Assembly: GCA_033964015.1 (NCBI GenBank)
Contig: CM066912.1
Span: 28,234,532-28,298,531 of the forward strand
Direction: 5' to 3'
DNA: 64,000 nucleotides
From: Scolanthus callimorphus
Taxonomy: Eukaryota > Cnidaria > Anthozoa > Actiniaria > Edwardsiidae
Shown here: positions 46,229-58,176 of the stretch, piece by piece
How the letters are laid out: each line of letters opens with the position of its first letter
How positions within the stretch are numbered: position 1 is the stretch's first letter
Made by a program: the position numbers and the translations under genes
Notes under the pieces: generated by a model
Seen by the model: only the letters and a program-made list of their open reading frames with translations
Databases searched by the model: none
Told to the model about the DNA's origin: nothing

Positions 46229-46508
46229 AATCGAGTATATGTTTTACTCTCTCTATCCAAACGGAACTACGACATGGGCATTAAAACTAAGACATTAAAA
46301 CACAACAATGATGTAAGCTACTTGCTTTCCTTTAATATTTGTGAAATCGATCACCTGCTGTGAACAAATAATTCGAGTAAACGTGTACAAACAAACAAAC
46401 AAGCAGCATTTACTCTTAGACATTCTATAGCAATTGGCTTGCGTTTCAATAACTATACACAAATTGTCCTTTTTTATGACGGGAAGCACTCCTTACATCA
46501 TTTTACAT

Positions 46509-47529
46509 TTAGGATTTCTTGAAAAACTTTGTAATTTCCGCTTGACCATCAATGCTCTTTGGGCGTTTTCTAGCGGGAACGGGTTGGGTGAAAGGACAAC
46601 GAGTAATCCTGATCGCGCGTGGGCTGACGGTGGGGGTCTTGGGTGGGCGATCCAAGCGCGGGCACGAACGAGGTGGCGTCAGAAGATCCTTTAGGAAGCC
46701 ATCGTACGTCAGTATTGAGCTTGTTGTGTCATGCAGCCGTTGTTATGGTCCTTTACTGCTTGACATAGTTGGTCCAACTTAGGGTTGTGGTCCGTTTTTC
46801 TCTTGCCCTTGCGGATTGGGGTTATGTATACTTCTACATCACAACTGCGCATAGCCTGTCGAATGACGAGTGGATTGATCGGTGTCCCGTATATTTGCTT
46901 TCCGGGTATATTTGCTTTCCGGGTGTAGATAACTGGGATAAAACCAGATGTGTCTCTTCAGCTGTCTGGTCGTTACTCGATGAATTCTTCTGTTGCCGTT
47001 TCGATAAGCTAATTGCGGAGAAAAAGAAGACAACATATTTTACATCTGCTAGTTTGTCGTCACATTCGCTTCTTTTATCACAAATCCAGCGCCAAGCCCT
47101 GATGAAAAAAAAAGGAAACAAAAATCGGTAATTATGATGTGCTCTCGGACTCGGGGATGTTTCTTTTAAAAAAACTTACTTCATTATTTCACTCTGTTCC
47201 ACCCTCCAAACACACTTGAAAGAGACCATCGAACATTGTTTGTTGATTATTCCAACCACATTGCATTCTAGGGCGTCACGAATCGCCTTGCTGTTTAGCT
47301 GCGACGAAGGCTTCATGATCCTCGCCCTCCGAACTTTGGCGTAGAATGGTCCTGCCTCCTGCAGGACCCTTTTTATGAGGTTAAACTGCTTAATATTCAT
47401 GCATTCCTTTAAGAGGAACGACTGTATGTTGTCGTTGCTGCTTTTTAGCCGGTCATGGTATATGGACAGCAATTGTCGACATTGTTCCGTTTTGACATGG
47501 GATGAAAGGAACGGACATAGATATTTTAG
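46509..47529 (-). pseudogene. PIP-box / CDK-site protein, copy 2 (broken)
   Basis: Same as copy 1, with donor at 47179, acceptor before 47098, the 17-bp duplication at about 46887-46922, and the QAEITKFF motif close to the stop at 46509-46511. Confidence 0.5.
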
Positions 47530-47998
47530 TCATATAAATAATTGAGTGGAATGATTAAGGAGTCCGGCGAACTTCAAAGGGTAATCGCTTGTTTTGCGCT
47601 CAGATCGTTTGATTTGGTCCTTGCAACCGTGACTGCACACGCACAAAAGGATTTCTCTGAAAAAGTGAACAAAGAGCTATTACAATATCAGGGTGTTAGG
47701 AGGCTTTATAAACATGAACAAAGAATACCTAGATATCCCTAAATCATTAATCGCGAGAAAAATTAGCTTTTCAAGCTGCAATTTTCAAACTGACCCCTTT
47801 CATTTAATAGTACATCAGATGGATATTTGGACATGTGACGATCATTTGTACCCGCCATTTACGTTCTAAACGCTTTAAACAACGCTTAGTAAACCAAGTT
47901 AACTGATTTTGTATTGACCTATTAAGGCTCAGCTCAAACAAACACCCCTTCAAAAATAATTAATGCATATTCAAAGACTCGAATCCCGTTGAAGTTTC

Positions 47999-48834
47999 AT
48001 TGTAATCATTGTTTACAACGGTTTAGACGTGAACACCGGGTACAGTCAGCTACCATTCATCTCAATATGTATCCGCTTTTTAAAAACAGGTGTCCAGTCT
48101 AAGAAATATCAGCATAATTTATAGCTCGATGAGGCTCTATTAGTCAACTTGTGTTTGTAATCATTGTTTACAACGGTTCAGACGTGTACACCGGGTACAG
48201 TCAGCTATCATTCATCTCAATATGTATCCGCTATACACGCCTTAAACTGGGTAAACGTTGGTTTTAAAAACAGGTGTCCAGTATAAGAAATATCAGCATA
48301 ATTTATAGCTTGATGAGGCTCTATTAGAAGTCAACTTGTGTTTGTAATCATTGTTTACAACGGTTCAGACGTGTACACCGGGTACAGTCAGCTGTCATTC
48401 ATCTCAATATGTATCCGCTATACACGCCTTAAACTGGGTAAACGTTGGTTTTAAAAACAGGTGTCCAGTATAAGAAATATCAGCATAATTTATAGCTCGA
48501 TGAGGCTCTATTAGAAGTCAACTTGTGTTTGTAATCATTGTTTACAACGGTTCAGACGTGTACACCGGGTACAGTCAGCTATCATTCATCTCAATATGTA
48601 TCCGCTATACACGCCTTAAACTGGGTAAACGTTGGTTTTAAAAACAGGTGTCCAGTATAAGAAATATCAGCATAATTTATAGCTCGATGAGGCTCTATTA
48701 GAAGTCAACTTGTGTTTGTAATCATTGTTTACAACGGTTCAGACGTGCACACCGGGTACAGTCAGCTATCATTCATCTCAATATGTATCCGCTATACACG
48801 CCTTAAACTGGGTAAACGTTGGTTTTTAAACAAG
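47999..48834. repeat. 187-bp satellite array, copy 2
   Basis: Same unit number and order as 39615-40450. Confidence 0.9.
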
Positions 48835-48943
48835 ACCACTCTAAATGCATCTACTCCTCTATTTTGTACTGTTAAACAACTTCTTTGCGCAAACTCGTTT
48901 ACAACGGATAAGAAGTGTACACCGGGTACAGTCAATGCATTTA

Positions 48944-49422
48944 TTAATGTTCCATAATTATCAATTAATATTGTTATTGTTATTATAATTTTAAATAATT
49001 ATGAAATTTATTATTATTATATAACATCAATTATAATATATATTATTATAATAAATAATGATAATTATTATAATTTTTATTATTGTTATTATTATTATTA
49101 TTTGAAAATGTAATTTATTATTATTATATAATATTAATAATAATATATATTATTATTATATTATATTAGTATATTATAATATATTATTATATTATAATAA
49201 TAATAATAATAATTTTTATTATTGTTATTATTATTATTATTATTTGAAAATGTAATTTAATATTATTATATAATATTAATAATAATATATATTATTAGTA
49301 TATTATATTATTATATTATAATATATTATTATATTATTATTATATTATTATTATATTATTATATTATTATTATATTATTATATATTAATATTATTATATA
49401 TCATTATAATAATATATATTAT

Positions 49423-49457
<35 letters not shown>

Positions 49458-49621
49458 TTTTTATTAGTGTTATTATTATTATTTGAAAATGTAATTTAAT
49501 ATTATTATATAATATTAATAATAATATATATTATTATTATATTATTAGAAATAATAATAATAATCATCATCATCATTTTTATTATTATTATTATTATTAT
49601 AAAAAAAATTATTTATAAATA
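48944..49621. repeat. AT-only tract, copy 2
   Basis: Equivalent to 40560-41232 but with different microsatellite lengths and internal order. This is the main difference between the two elements. Confidence 0.9.
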
Positions 49622-50301
49622 TTAAATTATTAAATTAGTATTAAATGAACTATCAATATGTATTAATCAGATCGAACTGTGCCCGTGGTACCCGCTTTAT
49701 CCCCCATACCCTGGGCTTTGAGAGAAAACACCCAGTTTAGCATATCGAAACATTTTGCATTCTTGCTTTGAAATGATCGGATATGGCGTTTATGGAGTGT
49801 ATGGCGGGTATCAAGTTCAACTCAAATGACCAAATGAACTATAAATATTTATTAATCAGATCGAACTGTGCCCGTGGTACCCGCTTTATCCCCCATACCC
49901 TGGGCTTTGAGAGAAAACACCCAGTTTAGCATATCGAAACATTTTGCATTCTTGCTTTGAAATGATCGGATATGGCGTTTATGGAGTGTATGGCGGGTAT
50001 CAAGTTCAACTCAAATGACCAAATGAACTATAAATATTTATTAATCAGATCGAACTGTGCCCGTGGTACCCGCTTTATCCCCCATACCCTGGGCTTTGAG
50101 AGAAAACACCCAGTTTAGCATATCGAAACATTTTGCATTCTTGCTTTGAAATGATCGGATATGGCGTTTATGGAGTGTATGGCGGGTATCAAGTTCAACT
50201 CAAATGACCAAATGAACTATAAATATTTATTAATCAGATCGACTGTGCCCGTGGTACCCGCTTTATCCCCCATACCCTGGGCTTTGAGAGAAAACAGCCA
50301 A
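49622..50301. repeat. 189-bp satellite array, copy 2
   Basis: Same three and a fraction units as 41233-41905. Confidence 0.9.
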
Positions 50302-50731
50302 TTTTGCAACTGGCTACTTTATTAATATTCATGCATCGTAAACATTGTATTCGTCGGATTGGCGTTTATGGGTGTATGACGGGAGTGACGAGTATGAGGT
50401 TTCAACCTAAATGCCCAATGAACTATAAGTATGCCAATTACTTACCCGATGATGAGTCATGCGACTATATTTAGACAATAGTTACTGGACTATGCTCATT
50501 TGGGTGAAAAGGAACAAATGTTCCTGTCAACTTGTTCCTATCTGCAATGGACCTTTTTGGAAACAATTGCGCTCCAATCCCTAACCTTGCGATGTTTTGC
50601 AATGAAATATAAGTGCATCCCAAAAGTAGGTTACTGCTCTTCAGGAAAGTAAGTTTTTGCAAACCACATGCCTTGTAGGATTTATTTCAAGAGCTTCAAA
50701 GTAAGCGGAACAGAAATTTTGGGAAACGATC

Positions 50732-51325
50732 AACACCATTTCCTCCTTCTCGTCTTTCACAGTCTTTCTCCAACTACTCCACCGCCTCCTCCTCGTCTTC
50801 CTCCTCCAACTTTTAAGCTTCTCCTTGCATCGAGCTCTAACCTACTCACCTACTCGTCTTTCCTCCTATAGCGTCCTTCAACTCCTCTTCATCTTTCACT
50901 TCTACTTCTTCCACCAGCTCTAACTCCTTAACTTCCCCCCTACTCCTCCTTCCTCCTATAGCCTCTTTCAACTCCTCTTCATCTTTCATTTCTACTTCTT
51001 CCACCAGCTCTAACTCCTTAACTTCCCCCCTACTCCTCCTTCCTCCTATAGCCTCTTTCAACTCCTCTTCATCTTTCATTTCTACTTCTTCCACCAGCTC
51101 TAACTCCTTAACTTCCCCCCTACTCCTCCTTCCTCCTATAGCGTCCTTCAACTCCTCTTCATCTTTCACTTCTACTTCTTCCACCAGCTCTAACTCCTTA
51201 ATTTCTCCCCTACTCCTTCTACCTCCTTTAGCCTACTTCAACTCCTCTTCGTCTTTCACTTCTACTTCTTCCACCAGCTCTAACTCCTCCTCCTCCTCCT
51301 CCTCCTCCTTTTCTTCCTTCTCATT
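50732..51325. repeat. Pyrimidine tract with 90-bp tandem repeats, intron 1 of paralog C
   Basis: Resumes the intron interrupted by the elements (AACACCATTTCC, as in D). The TCC-rich DNA contains about 4.5 units of a 90-bp repeat (ACTCCTCTTCATCTTTCA... recurring at 50881, 50971, 51061, 51151, 51241). It ends in (TCC)n about 55 bp before exon 2. The antisense E/K-rich ORF is a repeat artefact. Confidence 0.9.
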
Positions 51326-52519
51326 ATTATTTTCGACGAAAACTGACTGTGCTTGTTTCTCTTTCCAGCACTTATCGGATCTCTTTCAATTGGCGTCAGT
51401 CTGTTCTTTTGCGTCATCGCAAGTGACATCTGCAATCGCTACAACAGTCGACTGACAAACGCCTTCGCTCTACTCTGCATTATAGTAAGCTTAGTCCTTA
51501 GTTCATTAGCCCACAATGTCTACCAACTTTACGTCACCTATTGTGGTCTAAATGGAATAGGTGTAGCGTTTCTCTATACTACATCATTCCGCGTTATACG
51601 GCATCATTTGACAAGTATTACGCTCTGGCTACGGGGGTTTGCGTCGCCGGCGTCGGTATCGGGGTTTTGGCGATCGGCCCTCTGATTATGTTCCTGTTTG
51701 AAAAGATTGGATGGCGAAACACGTATAGGATCCTTTCAAGTTTTTACGTAGGTTTATTGTTTTTTGATTTTATTTACGATTCCCATGTTGTCAACGAAAA
51801 TAATGTGACGACGGCTGAGAATGGAAATTCGGAAAGTAAGAGCAGAGACAATAGTTCGTTACCATCACATAATACTGGGAAATCGGCCGACGTCCCTGGT
51901 TTTTCCAAGAGCGGAGACAGCAAAATGAACGCCCAGGACGCTAACATAGAGGATATCAAACTTGTTCAACGTGACAATAAAGATACATACGTCGAAAGGG
52001 TAGAAAACTGCCATGTTATAACCAAGCAGAGAGACAGTGCTGACAAAACTGGGAATGGTCGAAAAGGAAAGAGAAGTAGGCTATTGGATCTCTCGGTGTG
52101 GAGTTTCCCTGAGTACTCAGCCTCAGTAGTTTCTATGTTCATGGTTTATCTTGGACACTACACACCCAATGTACATCTGGTGAGTGATTGGTAACGTTTG
52201 CGCGCGCTGCATCGCATACACACGAACGCAAGCGCACACGCACGCGCAGACGCAAGCGCAAGCGCAAGCGGAACGAATATGTGCTGCAGACAGGACAAAA
52301 TGGAAGAATTACAGATTCGTATTGCAGGTTTTTAGACGCTTGGCAGTGTTTCGCGAATGGTATTGGTGAGAACCGGAATGAGCGAGCCTGCCCTCCACGA
52401 TATTATAGAGTGGATTCTCAGGTGGCAGTGTACTGATGAACTTCGTGCACGCAGACTCGCGCCTGTTGCTAAGTGATTCAAGACGGGCCACTAGCAACGC
52501 GTCTGCGTATAAGATATTA

Positions 52520-53236
52520 TACGCAGGTATTGAGGTAAAGGTATCGAGGTAAAGGTATTGAGGTAAAGGTATTAGGGTAAAGGTTTTGAGGTAAAGGTAT
52601 TGAGGTAAAGGTATTGAGGTAAAGGTATTGAGGTAAAGGTATTGAGGTAAAGGTATTGAGGTAAAGGTATTGAGGTAAAGGTATTGAAGTAAAGGTATTG
52701 AGGTAAAGGTATTGAGGTAAAGGTATTGAGGTAAAGGTATTGAGGTAAAGGTATTGAGGTAAAGGTATTGAGGTAAAGGTATTGAGGTAAAGGTTTTGAG
52801 GTAAATGTATTGAGGTAAAGGTATTGAGGTAAAGGTATTGAGGTAAAGGTATTGAGGTAAAGGTATTGAGGTAAAGAAATTGAGGTAAAGGTATTGAGGT
52901 AAATGTATTGAGGTAAAGGTATTGAGGTAAAGGTATTGAGGTAAAGGTATTGAGGTAAAGGTATTGAGGTAAAGGTATTGAGGTAAAGGTATTGAGGTAA
53001 AGGTATTGAGGTAAAGGTATTGAGGTAAATGTATTGAGGTAAAGGTATTGAGGTAAAGGTATTGAGGTAAAGGTATTGAGGTAAAGGTATTGAGGTAAAT
53101 GTATTGAGGTAAAGGTATTGAGGTAAAGGTATTGAGGTAAAGGTATTGAGGTAAAGGTATTGAGGTAAATGTATTGAGGTAAAGGTATTGAGGTAAAGGT
53201 ATTGAGGTAAAGGTATTGAGGTAAAGGTATTGAGGT
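52520..53236. repeat. 14-bp minisatellite, intron 2 of paralog C
   Basis: About 50 units (from length) of GGTATTGAGGTAAA with rare variants. Each unit contains GAG|GTAAAG, a good match to a 5' splice site. Because 14 is not a multiple of 3 and the unit lacks antisense stops, it opens antisense ORFs of over 300 codons (NTFTSIPLPQYLYL repeats) that should not be taken as genes. Confidence 0.95.
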
Positions 53237-55215
53237 AGGCTTGCGAACACTACCGAAGCGTACTCTAAAAACGGGGCGGAGAAACGAGCAATAGACCATA
53301 ATGATGTCATACGCAGGCACCTTGCAGCGTTTTAGGACTCTGGTGGCATGCCTGGTGCCACACGGCGCGAAGAAGATGGGTAACAAGTTTCTAACCGTAG
53401 CTGTCCGATTGTATTTCCAGGTGAAATTTTCAGAAGAGCAAGGTCTTACCACAAGTGACATAACAATGTTAATGTTCATCTACGGAGTCACTACCATACT
53501 AGCACGTATCATATTCGGTCGCCTGTGCGACATTTCCTTCATCAAAGCGAGGCACGTCAATCAAGCCGCGACAATGCTCTCCGGCACGTCCACACTGCTC
53601 CTCACCATGGCAACGTCCCCTACGTACTTTTCTGTGCTCGTGGGCGCATATGGTCTTTCAGACGGCGCATTTCGTGTGACGTTGAATATTTTATTCATGA
53701 ATACAGTGGACCCCCCTCGAAGGGCTTCTGCCTTTGGACAAGCTAATATGGTTAGCGCTTTACCATGTATTGCGGGCCCTGCTATTACAGGTGAGAGTGT
53801 TGGACAATTGACGTGATTTGTTTTGCAGCAAAAGACCGTCGGTGTTCTTGCAGGCCCTACTTTTCGACCCAGGAGATAGCTTAAGCAAAACGAGTACTCT
53901 TCTGTCCTCCTATATTTATTTTATTTTATTTTATAAGTGCACGTGTGTCGCCTAGTTCAGGGTTGGTCCAAACTTTACGCAACCACTGGCCTGACTGGCC
54001 TGACCATTATCTGAGCACATTATCTAAGATCATCTATCCTTTTTAGCACGAAGACTACTATTGCGTAAAAAATGTTTATTGGAGACGCATGAAAAAAACG
54101 CTGGACGGGGTTTGGATGGAGTTAGCTGATCCCGGGAACTTCCATTAATTCCCAGGACCAATAACAAGCACGGCTAGGTGACGCAGTTCCACCTAGAATA
54201 GAATTGTTCGCACCACGTCCCACAGGTCGTCGCCAGCTCTTGTTTTCCCTAACACGGTCTTGTTTTTCAGGCTTCGTGGCAGACAAACTAGGGTCCTACA
54301 CCCCAGCATTTTACCTGGCCGGTGCCTGTTCCTTGTTCGGGTCAGCGATATTATTTATAAACACGTGCTTTGACAATCATAACAAAGAGCGAGCTCGCAA
54401 GGAAATAATTCTGGACCAAGAGCTGGCGGAGCAAGACACCAATACTGGAACAACATGTCCGGAGGGAAGGAAACATGGTGATACCAACATTGTACCACCA
54501 ATGGACAAAGAGTTAACGAAAGGAACCAAATGTTCTGGTCTAGAGGTAGAAGAGAGGAGAGGTTCCAATATGTCTCCAATATGTGCAGGGTCTGCTAAAC
54601 ACGGGATTGGCTATGTTGGTCCAACATGTGAAGAGGAGGATATAAAAGAAGAGTTGAATGGTACTAATGATCTAAATACAGTAGCTGACAGATCTACACT
54701 TGGCGAGGGTGCGACCTATACTGGTCCAATGTTTGAGAAAGAAAGGACTCCAAATCCTAAAAGCGCCCATATTAGGCCAACATGTGATAGTGATGGTAAC
54801 ATAAATTTAGCATATGAAGAGGTGATTAACGAACTGGATGTTATCATTAGCAACAACAATGGAGTTTCAGCAGGTTTTACTAGGACTATAGATGTATAGC
54901 GCCTCAAAGAAAACATCCAAGGAGTCCCGTGAAACAGTTGCCATGGTTGCACGACTCTATCTATCACAGTAAAAAAATATTTAACACCAGTTTTAGCATT
55001 ATTTTGGTAGACTTCGTATATGCAGGTAAAAGTTCATGACATTTGCATTAAAAGCCCAATCCGTAAAAGAAGCGGGTAGCTTTCGCACTCATGCTGGAAT
55101 GTCGAAGGAGACAAATTTGTCAAAACATTAATAGGTAATGACGAGCACCCCGTCCCAAAAGTGGGAGAGTCCCCACCCCCCGGATATTACCAGAACTGTC
55201 TTGAGCTTTTTCAAT

Positions 55216-55250
55216 CATGTCATGTGACGTTCACATTGCGCCGTTTATCT
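55216..55250 (+). promoter_or_regulatory. Conserved upstream block, paralog D
   Basis: CATGTGACGTTCACATTGCGCCGTTTATC. The surrounding 54900-55490 matches 31480-32430 upstream of C, so the tandem-duplication unit includes this promoter and the preceding gene's 3' flank. Confidence 0.5.
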
Positions 55251-56045
55251 TAACAAACCGAGCGCAGACAGCAACATGCTGAGCTGGGTAATAATTCCTC
55301 ACAACTTGTGTCGGCGGATCGCAAAGAATTAGCATGCATTGAGAGTTATTATTCCATATACTGTTTCCATGACCCTGAGTACCAGAGAGTGAACACAACA
55401 TCGAGGGCTTCTTAGGGCCAGCAACCGTGACGGGGAAAGCAATAAATTCTGCCGAGAGGCAAAGATTGTCGTGCCTGAAAAAAAGGTAAGATAATAAACC
55501 TCACACTGCGCATGTCGTTTTTCTAAAACCAAGCTTGACGTCGCTTCCCTATATTAAGCAAATTATGCACCAGCTTTAAAATTATTTTTGTATTCATTCA
55601 TTTTCCTCATCGTTGAAAAAATTGGGTGTGTATCAAAATAATGAAAGAACTGTATATCAATTTTGCCTGATTTAAATGAAGTTTGTGGTTTGGGAAACGA
55701 GCAGTTTGGGTCAACCACTGCCAAGAAATCATAGCCAAATCAAGCGCACCTAACGGAATGGACATCCAGCTAGGACAAAGCATCATGAACAGCGGATGAG
55801 TTTCCCGTTATAATCTTATAAATTGAACAGAAGTAGAGTTCAAACAATTCTAACCATTTAATTGTCAAACGTTTTATCTTTAAGCAAATCTTTCTCCTAC
55901 GTATCGTTAATGGGTGGGAAGAGGGACGAAACTGCATCGTTCTAAGTGTAGCAAAGCAATAGATCGATTACAGCTTTTTTTACTTATTCCAATGCATTCT
56001 TCTAAATTGTGCCAAAAATACTTAAAGGTCAAAGACTGCCGAATA

Positions 56046-56132
56046 CTGGTACTCAGTTACCGGATTTCACAGGATGCATGGTGTTAAAGGAACAAGAAAA
56101 ATACCGGTTTTTCGCCATACCGTAAAAATTGG
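56046..56132 (+). promoter_or_regulatory. Proximal CCGG doublet with degraded TATA box, paralog D
   Basis: GTTACCGGATT and AATACCGGTTTTTCGCC are kept, but the TATA position reads CGTAAAAATT instead of CTATAAATT in C. Confidence 0.45.
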
Positions 56133-56541
56133 ATGAATAAGGCCTGTAATTTGCTTTCAGACTCAGACTTTTTACCCCGTGTCTTGAATGCCGAAAGAGG
56201 TTTCTTGAAGTTGTTCCTTGCGCCATTCAAATTGCGGGTTCACCTCTCTAGTAACAACCATTTGATATTTGATTTTACTTGCAGCGCAGTGCTGAGCCGA
56301 AATGGCAAACCAGTGCCCAACGCGCCGCTCGGCCTTTCATGTCCGTGACGGTCCTCGGCCTGGTTAATGCTGGTTTATATTCTCATGCTAACTATCGTGG
56401 AGGGTGGGTTAGGGTTTATGCCAAGCATACAGCTTCCAGTGCTGATGAAAGACTTCAACGAGAACCGAGACAAGACAGGTAATGTCATTTGGTTCCAGTG
56501 ACAGGAGTTGACAGGAGCATAAAATAGGCTATTTTTTTATT

Positions 56542-56784
56542 AGAGCAGATTTCAGATGACCATCGTGAAAGTAAACGCAATTGTGCAATCACTAGCCAAT
56601 CAGAAACAAGAGTAATTACAACTTACTGCTGAATGGTTTCCAGCCCAGCCAATCAGGAGCCGAACCAATTGGCTAGTAATTCCTTGATTGTAATTAGTTT
56701 GTAATTTGATTGGTTGATGGAAATAAGCAGCCAATGAGAAAGCAAACCAATTGCAAACACGACAGTCATGTGAAATCCGCTCTA
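56542..56784. repeat. CCAAT-rich MITE, intron 1 of D
   Basis: TAGAGCAGATTTCAGATGAC at the left and TCATGTGAAATCCGCTCTA at the right are inverted ends. The interior repeats AGCCAATCAG and TTGATTGGTT words. Same family as 25195-25430. Confidence 0.7.
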
Positions 56785-57180
56785 TTGTAATTATTGTTAT
56801 TATTTGTAATTTGGATTGTGTTACTTGTACGCGCTAATCTCGTGGGCTTTATGTGGTGAAGATGGTCACGTGCTTTAGATTCGGATGGCTCTCTCGTTCG
56901 TCCTAGCTCTCATCTCCTTCTCCTCCACAGCTACAACTTTTCTTCTTTAACTCTAATTCCAAATTCTACTATTCATTCTCCTCCTCCTCTAACTCCAACT
57001 CCTTCTTCTTCCTTCTTCAACACCATTTCCTCCTTCTCGTCTTTCACAGTCTTTCTCCAACTACTCCACCGCCTCCTCCTCCAACTTTTAAGCCTCTCCT
57101 TGCATCGAGCTCTAACCTACTCACCTACTCCTCCTTCCTCCTATAGCCTCCTTCAACTCCTCTTCATCTTTCACTTCTAC

Positions 57181-57290
57181 TTCTTCCTCCTCCTCCTCCT
57201 CCTCCTCCTCCTCCTCCTCCTCCTCCTCCTCCTCCTCCTCCTCCTCCTCCTCCTCCTCCTCCTCCTCCTCCTCCTCCTCCTCCTCCTCCA
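57181..57290. repeat. (TCC)n tract before exon 2 of paralog D
   Basis: Pure TCC trinucleotide repeat of over 100 bp ending 27 bp upstream of exon 2. It effectively forms a giant polypyrimidine tract. The poly-Leu and poly-Arg frames across it are artefacts. Confidence 0.95.
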
Positions 57291-58176
57291 CTGACTGTGC
57301 TTGTTTCTCTTTCCAGCACTTATCGGATCTCTTTTAAATGGCGTCGGTCTGTTCTTTTGCGTCATCGCAAGTGACATCTGCAATCGCTACAACAGTCGAC
57401 TGACAAACGCCTTCGCTCTACTCTGCATTATAGTTAGCTTAGTCATTAGTTCATTAGCCCACAATGTCTACCAACTTTACGTCACTTATTGTGGTCTAAA
57501 TGGAATAGGTGTAGCGTTTCTCTATACGACATCACTCCGCGCTATACGGCATCATTTTGACAAGTATTACGCTCTAGCTACGGGGATTTGCGTCGCCGGT
57601 GTCGGTATCGGGGTTTTGGCGATCGGCCCTCTGATTATGTTCCTGTTTGAAAAGATTGGATGGCGAAACACGTACAGGATCCTTTCAAGTTTTTACGTAG
57701 TTTTATTGTTTTTTGATTTTATTTACGATTCCCATGTTGTCAACGAAAATAATGTGACGACGGCTGAGAATGGAAATTCGGAAAGTAAGAGCAGAGACAA
57801 TAGTTTGTTACCATCACATAATACTGGGAAATCGGCCGACGTCCCTGGTTTTTCCAAGAGCGGAGACAGCAATATGAACGCCCAGGACGCTAATATAGAG
57901 GATATCAAACTTGTTCAACGTGACATTAAAGATACATACGTTGAAAGGGTAGAAAACTGCCATGTTATAACCAAGCAGAGAGGCAGTGCTGACAAAACTG
58001 GGAATGGTCGAAAAGGAAAGAGAAGTAGGCTATTGGATCTCTCGGTGTGGAGTTTCCCTGAGTACTCAGCCTCAGTAGTTTCTATGTTCATGGTTTATCT
58101 TGGACACTACACACCCAATGTACATCTGGTGAGTGATTGGTAACGTTTGCGCGCGCTGCATTGCATACACACGAAC

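Larger units (their letters stand above)
42342..50727 (+). mobile_element. Tyrosine-recombinase TIR element, copy 2
   Basis: 8386 bp, same orientation and content as copy 1, offset 8384 bp (8396 bp after the AT tract). Apart from one A/T difference near 47167 and AT-tract length changes, I saw no differences when comparing the two copies. Inherited lesions (the recombinase frameshift and the 17-bp duplication) are the same, so they pre-date the duplication. Very recent tandem integration or duplication; a haplotype or assembly duplication is the technical alternative. Confidence 0.8.
33503..54899 (+). pseudogene. SLC16-like carrier, paralog C: frameshifted, intron 1 invaded by 16.8 kb
   Basis: Exons 33503-33680, 51369-52179, 53421-53790, 54271-54899. 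Exon 1 is open (MANQCQTRRSA...). Exon 2 is 811 nt versus 812 in D: a TTTT run reads TTT near 51606-51609, which shifts the frame in the middle of the N-terminal helix bundle (RHH|FDKYYAL). Exons 3 and 4 are open and closely match D. Intron 1 is 17.7 kb because it contains the two tandem recombinase elements. A single-base deletion in a homopolymer could also be a sequencing error, in which case the product would be 662 aa. The C-terminal tail is short, like B's. Same family features as paralog A. Confidence 0.75.

Noticed and set aside
33958..50727. LTR retrotransposon or integrated virus with the recombinase unit as terminal repeats
   Set aside because: No reverse transcriptase, integrase or capsid-like domain. 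The duplicated unit is complete and tandem rather than two short LTRs around an interior.
50846..51184. E/K-rich minus-strand ORF of 112 codons
   Set aside because: Antisense of the 90-bp pyrimidine repeat in intron 1 of C.
52309..53479. Two long minus-strand ORFs (over 300 codons) with NTFTSIPLPQYLYL repeats
   Set aside because: They are translations of the 14-bp intronic minisatellite, which lacks antisense stops in all frames. The 14-aa protein repeat equals three DNA units. The same artefact recurs at 58680-59442.
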